Source: Marinitoga sp. 1197
Lineage (GTDB): Bacteria > Thermotogota > Thermotogae > Petrotogales > Petrotogaceae
NCBI RefSeq assembly: GCF_001021165.1
Contig: NZ_AZAY01000027.1
Location: 1-46,010, forward strand
Direction: 5' to 3'
Length of the DNA: 46,010 bases
How positions within the stretch are numbered: the stretch's first letter is position 1; every line of letters begins with the position of its first letter. Below the pieces are notes generated by a model, which ran no database searches, had not been told where the DNA came from, and was given only the letters and a program-made list of their open reading frames with translations. The translations under genes were made by a program, and so were the position numbers. Shown here one piece after another: positions 23,208 to 31,131 of the stretch.

Positions 23208-25367
23208 TTAATATTTATTTAGTACAAAATGATCAAGAATTACATTAACAGGAATAAATCCATCTTCTTTCTTCTTATCTGTTTGTTGTGCAACACCTTT
23301 AACAAGAACTTTTACCTGATTTTCTGTAACTATAACTTCTACATAGTGATGAAGTCCTGTAATATCTTTTGTTGTAAATGGATATTTTTCATCATAAGAT
23401 TTAACCTTTGAATATAATGGAGCTCCACCTCCACCTGTAACTATATAATTAATTTTGTTATTGGTAAATCTTTCATACATATGGAAATGACTGTTAAATA
23501 CAATATCAACACCATATTTTTCAAATACAGGTTTCCAATAATTAATAGTTGGACTTACAGGTTCTACGCCATACTCAGTACAATTCGTCCAGAAAGGTTC
23601 GTGGAAAAATACAAATTTCCATTTCGAATTTTTATTCTTTTCTAAATCATTGATTAACCATTGAGTTTCTCTTTCCATTCCTTCTTTATCTTTCTGCATT
23701 AATAATACATCAGCATCTAAAACTATAAAATGAGCATCTCCATAATTAAACGAATAATATTGTTCATTATAATCTCCGCCACCTTGTGGTGTAACAAATG
23801 AGCTGAAATAATATTTTGAATTATATTCATGATTTCCTAAAACGGGATAGAATGGTGAATTGGCTGCTATATTCTTTATTGCCCAGAAAAATCCATCCCA
23901 ATCACTCATAATTCTTCCATCCATTACAAGATCCCCAACATGAACAACAAAATCTGGATTTTCCTCTGCTATTTTATCAGCAACTATTCTATGTCTTTTA
24001 TTATATGTTCTTGTATCCGCATATACTACAAATTTAAATTCTTTTACTTTTTCAGAAACTGTTTTAAATGTATAAGTTTTTGTTGTTACCCCCTTTGCTG
24101 CACCATCTTCAACTATTAATTTATATGTATATTCTTTTCCAGATTCTAACCCTTTTATTTCTAAATGATGTAATACACTTTCATTATTATCTTCATATAC
24201 TTTTCCATTAACAACCACTTTTCCTTTTGCTGGAACAAGTGTTTTCCAATTAACATATACACTATCTTTAGATACATCTGAAAGATATGGACCCCATAAT
24301 ACTTTATTTTCTTCTGCATATTTTCCAACAACAGTCGCTGCATTCACACTTTCTTCACCTTTAACTATTATCTCAGTTGATTTTATTGTATTCATACCTG
24401 GTAAGTCGATCTTAACTGTATAATTTCCTTTTTTAGCAGGAAATGTATATTCTCCATTTTCATTAGTATATGCAACAATATATAATGTTCCATTCTTATC
24501 ATATATATTAACTTTTGTATCTTTTATTGGTTTTCCATTCTCAAAAGTAGCTTTTCCTTTAACCAAAGTATATTCAACACTTCTTAAATCAAATGCTGTT
24601 TTTAATAATGAAGACAAATCTTTACCAACCATGAATATTCTTTGAAATGTTACTTTTTCCCCATTTTTTATAGAAACTGTTTTAATTTCTGGATCTGCAA
24701 AAATATAGGAAATATGTATATCTCTTAATTTTCCTTCTTCGCCAGTTTCTGTTGTAGTAACACCATAAGCAATTTCATCACCTTGTGCTCCTAACAAATC
24801 TGTATCTATTCTATTTACTTTATAACCGAGACCAAATGTAAATGGTCTTGCATATCCAAAAAATGTTGCGTCTCCCAAAATCATTTTATCTATATCTTTT
24901 CCACTTTGATTTTCAAGAGTTGTTTTCATTATTAAATAATTTACACCAGGTAATAGCATATATGTAGAGGTAATTTTAACTCCTGGTATGTCAGAATGAT
25001 GACCTACTAATTTTAATACTGCAGGTCCTCCATCAGAACCATTATTCAAAACAAATACATTTTCATAAATTGCTTGTTTTGGCCAACCAAAATATGTATG
25101 CATTTCATCAAATTGATCTTCTCCACCTAAATAAATAGCATCAAGAAGATTTCCTCCAGACTTCATATATCCGTGGTAATTGCCAAGATTACCGATTAAA
25201 AATTCAACCTTTTCATTGGATAAAATATAATCTCCAACCTTACCATCTGCAGCTGGTCCTGGTAATAATTGACTCTTATCCATAATTTTGAATGCTTTAG
25301 CATTTGGAAATACAGATACAGCTAATAAAACTACTAACATCAATAAAATATATAACTTTTTATGCAC
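23208..25367 (-). CDS. Secreted purple-acid-phosphatase-like metallophosphoesterase
   Basis: A 719-residue exported protein. Signal peptide at about 1-22, an N-terminal beta-rich domain I do not recognise (~25-285), a carboxypeptidase-regulatory-like beta sandwich (GKPIKDTKVNIYDKNG...NGEYTFPAKKG, ~295-350), a fibronectin-like domain as in purple acid phosphatases (WGPYLSDVSKDSVYVNWKT), and the metallophosphatase domain (~450-719). Metal-ligand motifs are present in order: YADTR, HVGDLVMDG, LGNHEYN, FFHEPFW and SHFHMYERF, so it should be an active dinuclear phosphoesterase outside the cytoplasm. The start is GTG behind AGGGGGT; an in-frame TTG at 25460 is the -35 box and is rejected. Confidence 0.85.
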   Translation of the reverse strand: MHKKLYILLMLVVLLAVSVFPNAKAFKIMDKSQLLPGPAADGKVGDYILSNEKVEFLIGNLGNYHGYMKSGGNLLDAIYLGGEDQFDEMHTYFGWPKQAIYENVFVLNNGSDGGPAVLKLVGHHSDIPGVKITSTYMLLPGVNYLIMKTTLENQSGKDIDKMILGDATFFGYARPFTFGLGYKVNRIDTDLLGAQGDEIAYGVTTTETGEEGKLRDIHISYIFADPEIKTVSIKNGEKVTFQRIFMVGKDLSSLLKTAFDLRSVEYTLVKGKATFENGKPIKDTKVNIYDKNGTLYIVAYTNENGEYTFPAKKGNYTVKIDLPGMNTIKSTEIIVKGEESVNAATVVGKYAEENKVLWGPYLSDVSKDSVYVNWKTLVPAKGKVVVNGKVYEDNNESVLHHLEIKGLESGKEYTYKLIVEDGAAKGVTTKTYTFKTVSEKVKEFKFVVYADTRTYNKRHRIVADKIAEENPDFVVHVGDLVMDGRIMSDWDGFFWAIKNIAANSPFYPVLGNHEYNSKYYFSSFVTPQGGGDYNEQYYSFNYGDAHFIVLDADVLLMQKDKEGMERETQWLINDLEKNKNSKWKFVFFHEPFWTNCTEYGVEPVSPTINYWKPVFEKYGVDIVFNSHFHMYERFTNNKINYIVTGGGGAPLYSKVKSYDEKYPFTTKDITGLHHYVEVIVTENQVKVLVKGVAQQTDKKKEDGFIPVNVILDHFVLNKY

Positions 25368-25431
25368 TTTAATACCCCCTTTTTGAATGATAATATATAT
25401 ATACATATATATTATATGTATGCAAAATATA

Positions 25432-25460
25432 ATGCTACACCTTTTTATTCGTTTTGTCAA
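25432..25460 (-). promoter_or_regulatory. Promoter of the phosphatase gene
   Basis: On the minus strand TTGACA (25460-25455) is followed after exactly 17 bases by TAGCAT (25437-25432), an imperfect -10. A TATATT lies slightly further downstream. An alternating TA tract (about 25385-25420) fills the leader. Confidence 0.45.
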
Positions 25461-25569
25461 ATATAAAAAACGCTATCTAAATCCTTTGAGATTATTTAAA
25501 TATAATTATTTCTTATTAATAAATAAAATTTATTTTTTTAAAAATATACTTTAACCTCCTCTATAGGAA

Positions 25570-25598
25570 TTGACAAAAATAAAAAAAAAGAGTATAAT
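25570..25598 (+). promoter_or_regulatory. Consensus promoter of the TetR-exporter operon
   Basis: TTGACA (25570-25575) and TATAAT (25593-25598) are separated by exactly 17 bases, a perfect housekeeping promoter. Confidence 0.85.
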
Positions 25599-25600
25599 AA

Positions 25601-25620
25601 AATCGAACGAACGTTCGATT
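25601..25620 (+). promoter_or_regulatory. Palindromic operator, probably bound by the adjacent TetR regulator
   Basis: AATCGAAC and GTTCGATT are perfect inverted repeats around GAAC; the centre CGAACGTTCG (25608-25617) is itself a perfect palindrome. It lies at the expected transcription start just after the -10 box, so a bound dimer would block transcription. Position and symmetry are typical of TetR autoregulation. Confidence 0.8.
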
Positions 25621-25632
25621 GGGGGTGATTAT

Positions 25633-26235
25633 ATCGAAAGCATTAAAGAAAGAATTTTTAAAAGTGCTGTGGATTTATTTTTTAAAAAGGGATTTGAAGC
25701 TACTGGGGTTAGAGAAATTGCAAAAAAAGCAAATGTTAGTATATCCATGATTAATTATCATTTTGGATCAAAAAAAGGAATTTTAAAAGAAATTATAGAA
25801 GTATTTTTTTCTCGAATGAACGAACTGCTTGAAAATGAACATATAATAGAAAAAGATTTTGAAAAGAGATTACGTCTTGCAATAAAATCTTTAATTCAGG
25901 CTTTAAGAGAAAATGAAAAACTGTTTAAAATTATAATGATTTATATTCCAGAAAGTGAAAATGAACTTTTGAACCTGCGAACAAAAAAACTTAAAAATAT
26001 AATTTTCAAAAAAGTACTACAAGATAAATTTAAAAAGGAGAATAAAAATATACGATATGATATCATCGGTCCAGCTTTAAGTGGTATGATTTTTTCACAT
26101 TTTTTATTAAAAGATTTAATTCCTCAAATTGTAGAAACTAAAATAGATGATGATTTTTATAAAATATATCCTGATTATATAGCAGATATATATTTATATG
26201 GTGTTTTGAAAAAATTTGAAGAGGAGTTGGAATAA
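25633..26235 (+). CDS. TetR-family transcriptional regulator (apparent AUC start)
   Basis: A 200-residue regulator. The N-terminal helix-turn-helix region is clear: RIFKSAVDLFFKKGFEATGVREIAKKANVSISMINYHFGSKKGIL. I quote it only to show the order; the recognition part is ANVSISMINYHFGSK. The C-terminal ~140 residues are the ligand-binding and dimer domain. Between the promoter and the conserved domain the frame contains no ATG, GTG or TTG. The ribosome site GGGGGTGAT (25621-25629) points to ATC at 25633, seven bases after the GGGGG; ATT 25642 is a weaker option. The stop overlaps the ATG of the exporter by one base (TAATG), so it very probably controls that exporter and itself. Confidence 0.9.
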   Translation: MESIKERIFKSAVDLFFKKGFEATGVREIAKKANVSISMINYHFGSKKGILKEIIEVFFSRMNELLENEHIIEKDFEKRLRLAIKSLIQALRENEKLFKIIMIYIPESENELLNLRTKKLKNIIFKKVLQDKFKKENKNIRYDIIGPALSGMIFSHFLLKDLIPQIVETKIDDDFYKIYPDYIADIYLYGVLKKFEEELE

Positions 26236-28373
26236 TGGAAAAGTATATTGATTTTTTGTTCAAAAATAAGAAAAAACTACTATTTTTGCTTGGAATTATC
26301 AATTTAATTGCCTTAATTGGTTTGTTTCACATAAAAATAAATGTAGATATGAAAACATTTTTACCTACAGACTCAAATTATATAAAAAGTTATGATCTAA
26401 TAGAGAAAAAATACGATCTATCAGATCAATTAATTGTAATGCTAGAAATTGAAAAAAATCCACTTGAAGATATAAATACATATAAAAAAATCTGGCAACT
26501 TCAAAGAGATATTGAAAAAATAAATGGTGTTAATTTTATATCGAGTTTATTTCCACAATCATTACCTGGTTATAACATTAAAAATGCTGATGATATAAAT
26601 ATTTCTTTTTTAAATAGATTAAATCAGATAACATTATTTAAAGAAAAATTTTTAAAAGTGAAAAATAATAAATATTATACATTATTGACAATACCATTAA
26701 AAAGTGAAGATTTTAAAGTTGTGGATGAGATTGAAAAAAAATTAAAAGATGTGACATATTATAGTGCAGGTACACTTTTTTTTACAAAAAAACTCTTTGA
26801 TTATTTATTTAACATGGTTATATTCCTGCCGCCTTTTGCATTTATTGTTATGTTATTTATATTCTCAATGCAATTGGGTTCAAAAAAGGTTGCTTTTTTT
26901 TCTGTAATTCCAGCAGGTTTAGGTGCTCTATGGACAATGGGATTAATGGGATGGTCTGGAAAAGAAATGGGAATATCCACAATCTTAGTTCCAATATTTA
27001 CAATAATAATGGGTAGCGCCGATGGTATGCATTTTTTAACACATTTTATAGAATATAGAGAAAATGGGTTAAATAAAAGACTCGCAATAATAGAAACATT
27101 ACGAAGTACTGGAATTGCTATGATTATGACAACAATAACAACAATTATAGGTTTTATATCAATGGTATTTATTAATTCCAATATGATGAAAGAAATGGGA
27201 ATATGGTCTTCATTTGGTATAGGTTTTGCTGGAATTGCAACCTTATATATTTTACCTTTGATTATTTCTGGCAATGTTGAATTAAAAAGAAAAAGACCAC
27301 ATATGTTTAACGTTGATTTTACAAAAAAATTATGGAATAAAAAAGGTATTTTTGTATTTATAATCATTATATTATTTTTTGTTTTTCTCATTCCAACTAT
27401 AAATATCAAATTTGATCAAATCTCCATGTTTAAAAACTATACCAAAGTAAGAAAAGACTATGAAAAATTGAAAAATATTTTTGATTTTAATATACCTATA
27501 ATGGTAGATTTTGAAACAGCAAAAGAACCACTTGATAAGATTTATTATAAAGAGATGAAAACTTTAGAGAAAAGTCTATCAAATACAATAAATGAATTTA
27601 ATTACCCCCAGGATTTTCTTGAAATAATGGGAAAAGAATTCTTTAAATTCAAAACATACCCAAATCCCATACAAATTTTAATAATAAAAAATGCTGTAAA
27701 AAATAACCCATCAATTCCTTTATTTGATCTCACAAAAGGTAAAAGTTATTTAGGTATTATAATAACAAAAGATAATTCAGAAAATACTTTAAAAATGGTA
27801 AAAAATATCATAAATAAGCTCAAAGCGAAAGAAATATTTAAAAATATAAACGTTACTGGAATGGGATATGTCTTTGATGAAATGAATACAACAGTATTAA
27901 ACAGTCAGGTTAAAAGTATATTTTTAAGTGTATTTCTGGTATTTATTTCCGTATTTTTCATGATTAGAAAATTAAAAACATCATTTTTTGCAATTTTACC
28001 CTTAATAGGTGCTTTGATCGTTGAATTTGGAACAATGGCATTATTGAAAATTCCTTTAAATATTCAAAGTGCTTTAATGGCGAATATAACAATAGGTGTC
28101 GGTGTAGATTACGCTATACATATGATAGGAACATATAGGTACTATAAAAATAAGGTAAAAAATCCTATTGAAAAAACATTTGATGTTGTACAGAAACCTA
28201 TTATGGCAAATGCTCTTGGCCTGGCTTTTGGACTTTCAGTATTGAATGCTTCACCATTCACATTCCATACATACTTATCAATTATAATGTGGGTTGGCAT
28301 GCTAAGTGCTTCCTTATTTACATTAATATTATTACCAAATCTATTAAAGCTTGATAAAAAAATCTCCCGATAA
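26235..28373 (+). CDS. RND/MMPL-family exporter (HAE3-like)
   Basis: A 712-residue inner-membrane transporter with the duplicated RND layout: helix 1 at ~14-33, a large external loop (~35-195), five helices, then the same pattern again with helix 7 at ~375-393 and a second loop. Each half has the proton-relay-like helix motif: MGSADGMHFLTHFIE in the first and VGVDYAIHMIGTY in the second. These match the MMPL/HAE3 group that exports lipids or hydrophobic compounds, driven by protons or sodium. The substrate cannot be deduced. It is translationally coupled to the TetR gene and ends in its own terminator. Confidence 0.88.
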   Translation: MEKYIDFLFKNKKKLLFLLGIINLIALIGLFHIKINVDMKTFLPTDSNYIKSYDLIEKKYDLSDQLIVMLEIEKNPLEDINTYKKIWQLQRDIEKINGVNFISSLFPQSLPGYNIKNADDINISFLNRLNQITLFKEKFLKVKNNKYYTLLTIPLKSEDFKVVDEIEKKLKDVTYYSAGTLFFTKKLFDYLFNMVIFLPPFAFIVMLFIFSMQLGSKKVAFFSVIPAGLGALWTMGLMGWSGKEMGISTILVPIFTIIMGSADGMHFLTHFIEYRENGLNKRLAIIETLRSTGIAMIMTTITTIIGFISMVFINSNMMKEMGIWSSFGIGFAGIATLYILPLIISGNVELKRKRPHMFNVDFTKKLWNKKGIFVFIIIILFFVFLIPTINIKFDQISMFKNYTKVRKDYEKLKNIFDFNIPIMVDFETAKEPLDKIYYKEMKTLEKSLSNTINEFNYPQDFLEIMGKEFFKFKTYPNPIQILIIKNAVKNNPSIPLFDLTKGKSYLGIIITKDNSENTLKMVKNIINKLKAKEIFKNINVTGMGYVFDEMNTTVLNSQVKSIFLSVFLVFISVFFMIRKLKTSFFAILPLIGALIVEFGTMALLKIPLNIQSALMANITIGVGVDYAIHMIGTYRYYKNKVKNPIEKTFDVVQKPIMANALGLAFGLSVLNASPFTFHTYLSIIMWVGMLSASLFTLILLPNLLKLDKKISR

Positions 28374-28388
28374 AGGGAGATTTTTTTA
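28356..28388 (+). terminator. Intrinsic terminator of the exporter operon
   Basis: AAAAAATCTCCC and GGGAGATTTTTT form a strong stem around the loop GATAAA, which contains the stop codon of the exporter gene. A T-run follows. Confidence 0.9.
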
Positions 28389-28422
28389 TTGTATTAATAA
28401 TTGAGCATTTTTATTCTTAACA

Positions 28423-28431
28423 TGGTATAAT
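28423..28431 (+). promoter_or_regulatory. Extended -10 promoter of the serine dehydratase genes
   Basis: TGGTATAAT lies about 35 bases before the first gene. TTGAGC at 28401-28406 is a possible -35 box with a 19-base spacer. Confidence 0.5.
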
Positions 28432-28464
28432 AATATAGAAACTATTAATTTTTGAGGTGATTTT

Positions 28465-29121
28465 ATGTCTATGTTGGATGTTGTTGGCCCGGTAATGGTT
28501 GGTCCATCGAGTTCTCATACACTAGGAGCATTAAAAATATCCCGATTTGCTTATAAATTGTTTGGTGAAAAACCCGATAATGTTGAGTTTTTTTTACATG
28601 GATCCTTTTCAAAAACATATCTGGGTCATGGTACAGATAGAGCTTTAATTGCCGGCATTTTAGGATTAAGAGAGTATGACTATGAAATAAAAAACGCATA
28701 TGACCTTGCCAAAAGAAAAAATTTAAAATATAAATTTATAGAAGCAGATTTAGGGGATGTTCATCCAAATACATTATTAATTAGAATGAAAAAAGGAGAT
28801 AAAATGAATGAAGTTCAGGGAAGTTCAATTGGCGGAGGTTCTATTAAAATAACAAAAATAAACGGCGTTGATTGTGATTTATCAGGAGATTATAATACAT
28901 TAATAATTGTTAATAAAGATGTGAAAGGTGCGTTAGAAAATATTTTAAAATTAATCCAGGTTAATGTTGCCAATCTTTATTTAAAAAGAACGAATATTCT
29001 GGAAGGACGTGCTTTAACCATATTAGAACTTGACGAGAAACCAACCAATTTTAATGAGCTGGAAAATTTAGAATGCGTCATTAAATATTTTTATGTTGGA
29101 AGTGATAATAGTGACATTTAA
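28465..29121 (+). CDS. sdaAB: L-serine dehydratase, beta subunit
   Basis: One of two chains of the iron-sulfur L-serine dehydratase, which deaminates serine to pyruvate. At 218 aa it has the beta-subunit length. It opens with the conserved VVGPVMVGPSSSHT and has LHGSFSKTYLGHGTDRAL, DVHPNT and GSSIGGGSI. The C-terminal ~75 residues (YNTLIIVNKDVKGALENI...) form an ACT domain that usually senses serine or a related amino acid. GAGGTGATT is the ribosome site. The alpha subunit overlaps by 11 bases. Confidence 0.95.
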   Translation: MSMLDVVGPVMVGPSSSHTLGALKISRFAYKLFGEKPDNVEFFLHGSFSKTYLGHGTDRALIAGILGLREYDYEIKNAYDLAKRKNLKYKFIEADLGDVHPNTLLIRMKKGDKMNEVQGSSIGGGSIKITKINGVDCDLSGDYNTLIIVNKDVKGALENILKLIQVNVANLYLKRTNILEGRALTILELDEKPTNFNELENLECVIKYFYVGSDNSDI

Positions 29122-29974
29122 ACATATTCTGGAAATGTGGAAAGAAACTAATATTCCATTTGATGAAATAATTTTAACTGAAGAAATGGTTGAAACAGGT
29201 ATGGATCCTGTTATAATAAAAAATAACCTGAAAAGATTGGTTGAAGTTATGATAACAGAAGCAGAAAAAAATTATGGAAAAAAACATGAAAGTTTGACGG
29301 GATTAACAGGAAATAATGCATCTAAATTGATAAATCACAATCCAAAAATATTGGGGGAATTTAATTATGTAGCAACTATAACTGCATTATCAACAGCAGA
29401 AAACAATGCATCGATGGGAAGAATAGTAGCATGTCCAACAGCTGGTTCATGCGGAGTTGTTCCTGCAATATTATTTGCCTTAAAAAAAGTTCACAATGCC
29501 AAAATGGAAGACATAGTTTCATCATTTATAATTAGTGGTGCAATAGGTAATATTATTGCTAAAAAATCTACAATTTCCGGTGCTGCTGGCGGGTGTCAGG
29601 CTGAAATTGGAACAGCAGCGGCAATGGCATCTGCTGCTTTAACCTATTATTTTTCAAAAGATGCTGAAAAATGTGGCCACGCTGCATCATTAGCATTAAA
29701 ATCATTAATGGGACTTGTTTGTGATCCTGTAGGTGGGTTTGTTGAAATTCCGTGTGTAAAAAGAAATGCATCAGCAGCTAACGTAGCAATTACTACAGCT
29801 GAAATGGCATTAGCTGGGATAGAAAGTGTCATACCATTTGATGAAGTTGTAGATGCAATGTATAGGGTTGGAAAAATGATGCATGAAGATTTAAGAGAAA
29901 CGGGAAATGGTGGAATTGCGACTACACCTACAGCACAAAAATTAGTGGAAGATATTAAAAAGAGATGGAAATAA
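29111..29974 (+). CDS. sdaAA: L-serine dehydratase, alpha subunit (Fe-S catalytic chain)
   Basis: The catalytic chain of serine dehydratase. Three conserved cysteines that hold the [4Fe-4S] cluster are visible in PTAGSCGV, GLVCDPVGG and EIPCVKRNA. The serine-binding part GCQAEIGTAAAMASAAL and the LRETGNGGIA terminus are normal. The GTG at 29111 is chosen because GGAAGTGAT lies just upstream; GTG 29102 and TTG 29093 are also in frame. Its last codons (KKRWK) lie in a perfect palindrome shared with the end of the facing patatin gene. Confidence 0.95.
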   Translation: MTFKHILEMWKETNIPFDEIILTEEMVETGMDPVIIKNNLKRLVEVMITEAEKNYGKKHESLTGLTGNNASKLINHNPKILGEFNYVATITALSTAENNASMGRIVACPTAGSCGVVPAILFALKKVHNAKMEDIVSSFIISGAIGNIIAKKSTISGAAGGCQAEIGTAAAMASAALTYYFSKDAEKCGHAASLALKSLMGLVCDPVGGFVEIPCVKRNASAANVAITTAEMALAGIESVIPFDEVVDAMYRVGKMMHEDLRETGNGGIATTPTAQKLVEDIKKRWK

Positions 29975-29990
29975 TCATTTCCATCTCTTT
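29959..29990. terminator. Bidirectional terminator inside both convergent coding ends
   Basis: AAAGAGATGGAAAT (29959-29972) pairs perfectly over 14 bp with ATTTCCATCTCTTT (29977-29990) around the loop AATC. The two stop codons are adjacent in the loop region (sdaAA ends at 29974, the patatin gene at 29975). A/T-rich flanks on both sides allow termination in both directions. Confidence 0.85.
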
Positions 29991-30772
29991 AATTTATTTT
30001 CGGAATCTTTATAACCCAAATCTATTAATTTTTTGGAATACTCACCTGAAAAATTCAAAGGAAATGGAACTGAATCTGAAGGTCTTATTATGATTACATT
30101 TTTCTTTGTTAATAAAAATGTAATTAATAACCAATCTGTTGGGTTATCTATTACTGGAAATACGCCTATTATTTTATCATATCCATATTTCTCTGCCAAC
30201 AATGCCGGATATACATTTGAAAATACTCCACCATCTGTATATTTCTTTCCTTCTATTTCAATTGCTCCAAATAACGGATAACTTGCACTAGCGAATATAT
30301 AATCTACCATTCTTCCTTTCATTTCATTCTTTCTGACAAAAACAGGTTTAAAATCTGTTATATTAAATGCTAGTATCCCATAATCATATCTTGAATTCAA
30401 TATTAATTCTTCAGATATTATCGTATTTAAAAAAGTATAAAGAGGTGAAGGGTCAAAAATAAAAGGCTTTAACTTTTTACTATGATCTTTTATATCAAGA
30501 TCAAAAACTTTTTCTGCGTTTATATTTTTCCATAATTCTTCAACTTTATCCAATTTTCCCATAACAAACCCTGCACCATTCAACGCACCTGCTGAAACTC
30601 CATATATTCCATCTATTTTAATGTTATTTTCAATAATATATTTTAAAATTCCAATTTCATAGGCTCCAGCTGCACCTCCACCACCCAGAACAAGTAAAGT
30701 TTTTGAAAATATTATTGTGAAAAATATCATTATATATAATATATATGTGGTTAGTAATTTTTTATTATAAAT
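29975..30772 (-). CDS. Patatin-like phospholipase, probably exported (apparent AUU start)
   Basis: A serine lipase/acyl hydrolase of the patatin family. The oxyanion-hole loop LGGGGAAGAYEIG, the nucleophile elbow GVSAGAL (GxSxG) and the catalytic DGG motif (YTDGGVFSN) are all present, so it should be active on phospholipids or lysophospholipids. ATG 30730 lacks any ribosome site and would leave half a signal peptide. ATT at 30772 lies seven bases after GGGGAG (30785-30780 on the minus strand). It gives 265 residues with N-terminal YNKKLLTTYILYIMIFF, a proper basic-then-hydrophobic signal or anchor sequence. The frame is open over this whole stretch. Confidence 0.87.
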   Translation of the reverse strand: MYNKKLLTTYILYIMIFFTIIFSKTLLVLGGGGAAGAYEIGILKYIIENNIKIDGIYGVSAGALNGAGFVMGKLDKVEELWKNINAEKVFDLDIKDHSKKLKPFIFDPSPLYTFLNTIISEELILNSRYDYGILAFNITDFKPVFVRKNEMKGRMVDYIFASASYPLFGAIEIEGKKYTDGGVFSNVYPALLAEKYGYDKIIGVFPVIDNPTDWLLITFLLTKKNVIIIRPSDSVPFPLNFSGEYSKKLIDLGYKDSENKLKRWK

Positions 30773-30808
30773 TTTATCACTCCCCTTAATTTTTATAAAT
30801 ATATAAAT

Positions 30809-30817
30809 ATTATAACA
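30809..30817 (-). promoter_or_regulatory. Extended -10 promoter of the patatin gene
   Basis: The minus strand reads TGTTATAAT about 37 bases upstream of the proposed ATT start. The -35 region is A/T-rich without a clear box. Confidence 0.4.
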
Positions 30818-30860
30818 TATTTATATATTTGTTTATTATTCATTACGAAATTTTTTTCTA

Positions 30861-30889
30861 TTGACAAAAATTTACAGTTGTTGTATAAT
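30861..30889 (+). promoter_or_regulatory. Consensus promoter of the nad operon
   Basis: TTGACA (30861-30866) and TATAAT (30884-30889) are exactly 17 bases apart. The palindromic element begins seven bases further on, so the transcript would carry the whole element in its leader. A second TATAAT created by the flanking duplication lies at 31096-31101. Confidence 0.8.
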
Positions 30890-30895
30890 AAAGTA

Positions 30896-31095
30896 AAAGG
30901 TGTCCAAAAAGTCAAATTCACTCAGGCAGCTCGATTGCTTATCCTTAAAATTATTCATTCTCAGCCGTCGCTCAGATTTTTCATCCATGAAAAAGCTTCA
31001 CTCAAAAAAACGTCCTGTTTTTTTGACGGCTTTCATTCATAATTTTAAGGCAATCTTCGAGCCTTCATTTCATTTTAGACTTTTTAGACAGTCTT
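30896..31095 (+). mobile_element. 200-base palindromic MITE-like element with 12-base target duplication
   Basis: The identical 12-mer TATAATAAAGTA stands directly on both sides (30884-30895 and 31096-31107). The two ends are inverted repeats, with 14 of 18 outermost positions matching. Pairing continues inward: GCTCG with CGAGC, GATTGC with GCAATC, CCTTAAAATTAT (30943-30954) with ATAATTTTAAGG (31039-31050), AGCCGTC (30963-30969) with GACGGCT (31025-31031). The centre holds two perfect hairpins, TTTTTCAT/ATGAAAAA (30977-30994) and AAAAAAAC/GTTTTTTT (31004-31024). A 66-codon frame inside it has no ribosome site and is not considered a gene. No transposase is encoded, so it would need one elsewhere. 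Confidence 0.8.
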
Positions 31096-31131
31096 TATAA
31101 TAAAGTATAATAAAGACATGGAGGCGATATT

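Noticed and set aside
25368-25460. TTG at 25460 as start of the phosphatase gene
   Set aside because: It also coincides with a -35 box; the added residues spoil the signal peptide, and GTG 25367 has a good AGGGGGT site.
25570-25632. TTG at 25570 as start of the TetR gene
   Set aside because: This TTG is the first three bases of the TTGACA -35 box, upstream of the expected transcript start, so it would not be transcribed from this promoter.
26801-27409. 202-residue minus-strand frame
   Set aside because: It is antisense to the RND exporter's membrane helices; its Ile/Pro-rich content mirrors the sense helices.
30900-31100. Possible 66-residue plus-strand gene
   Set aside because: It lies inside the palindromic element, has no ribosome binding site and its product is low in recognisable features; the frame is a by-product of the inverted repeats.
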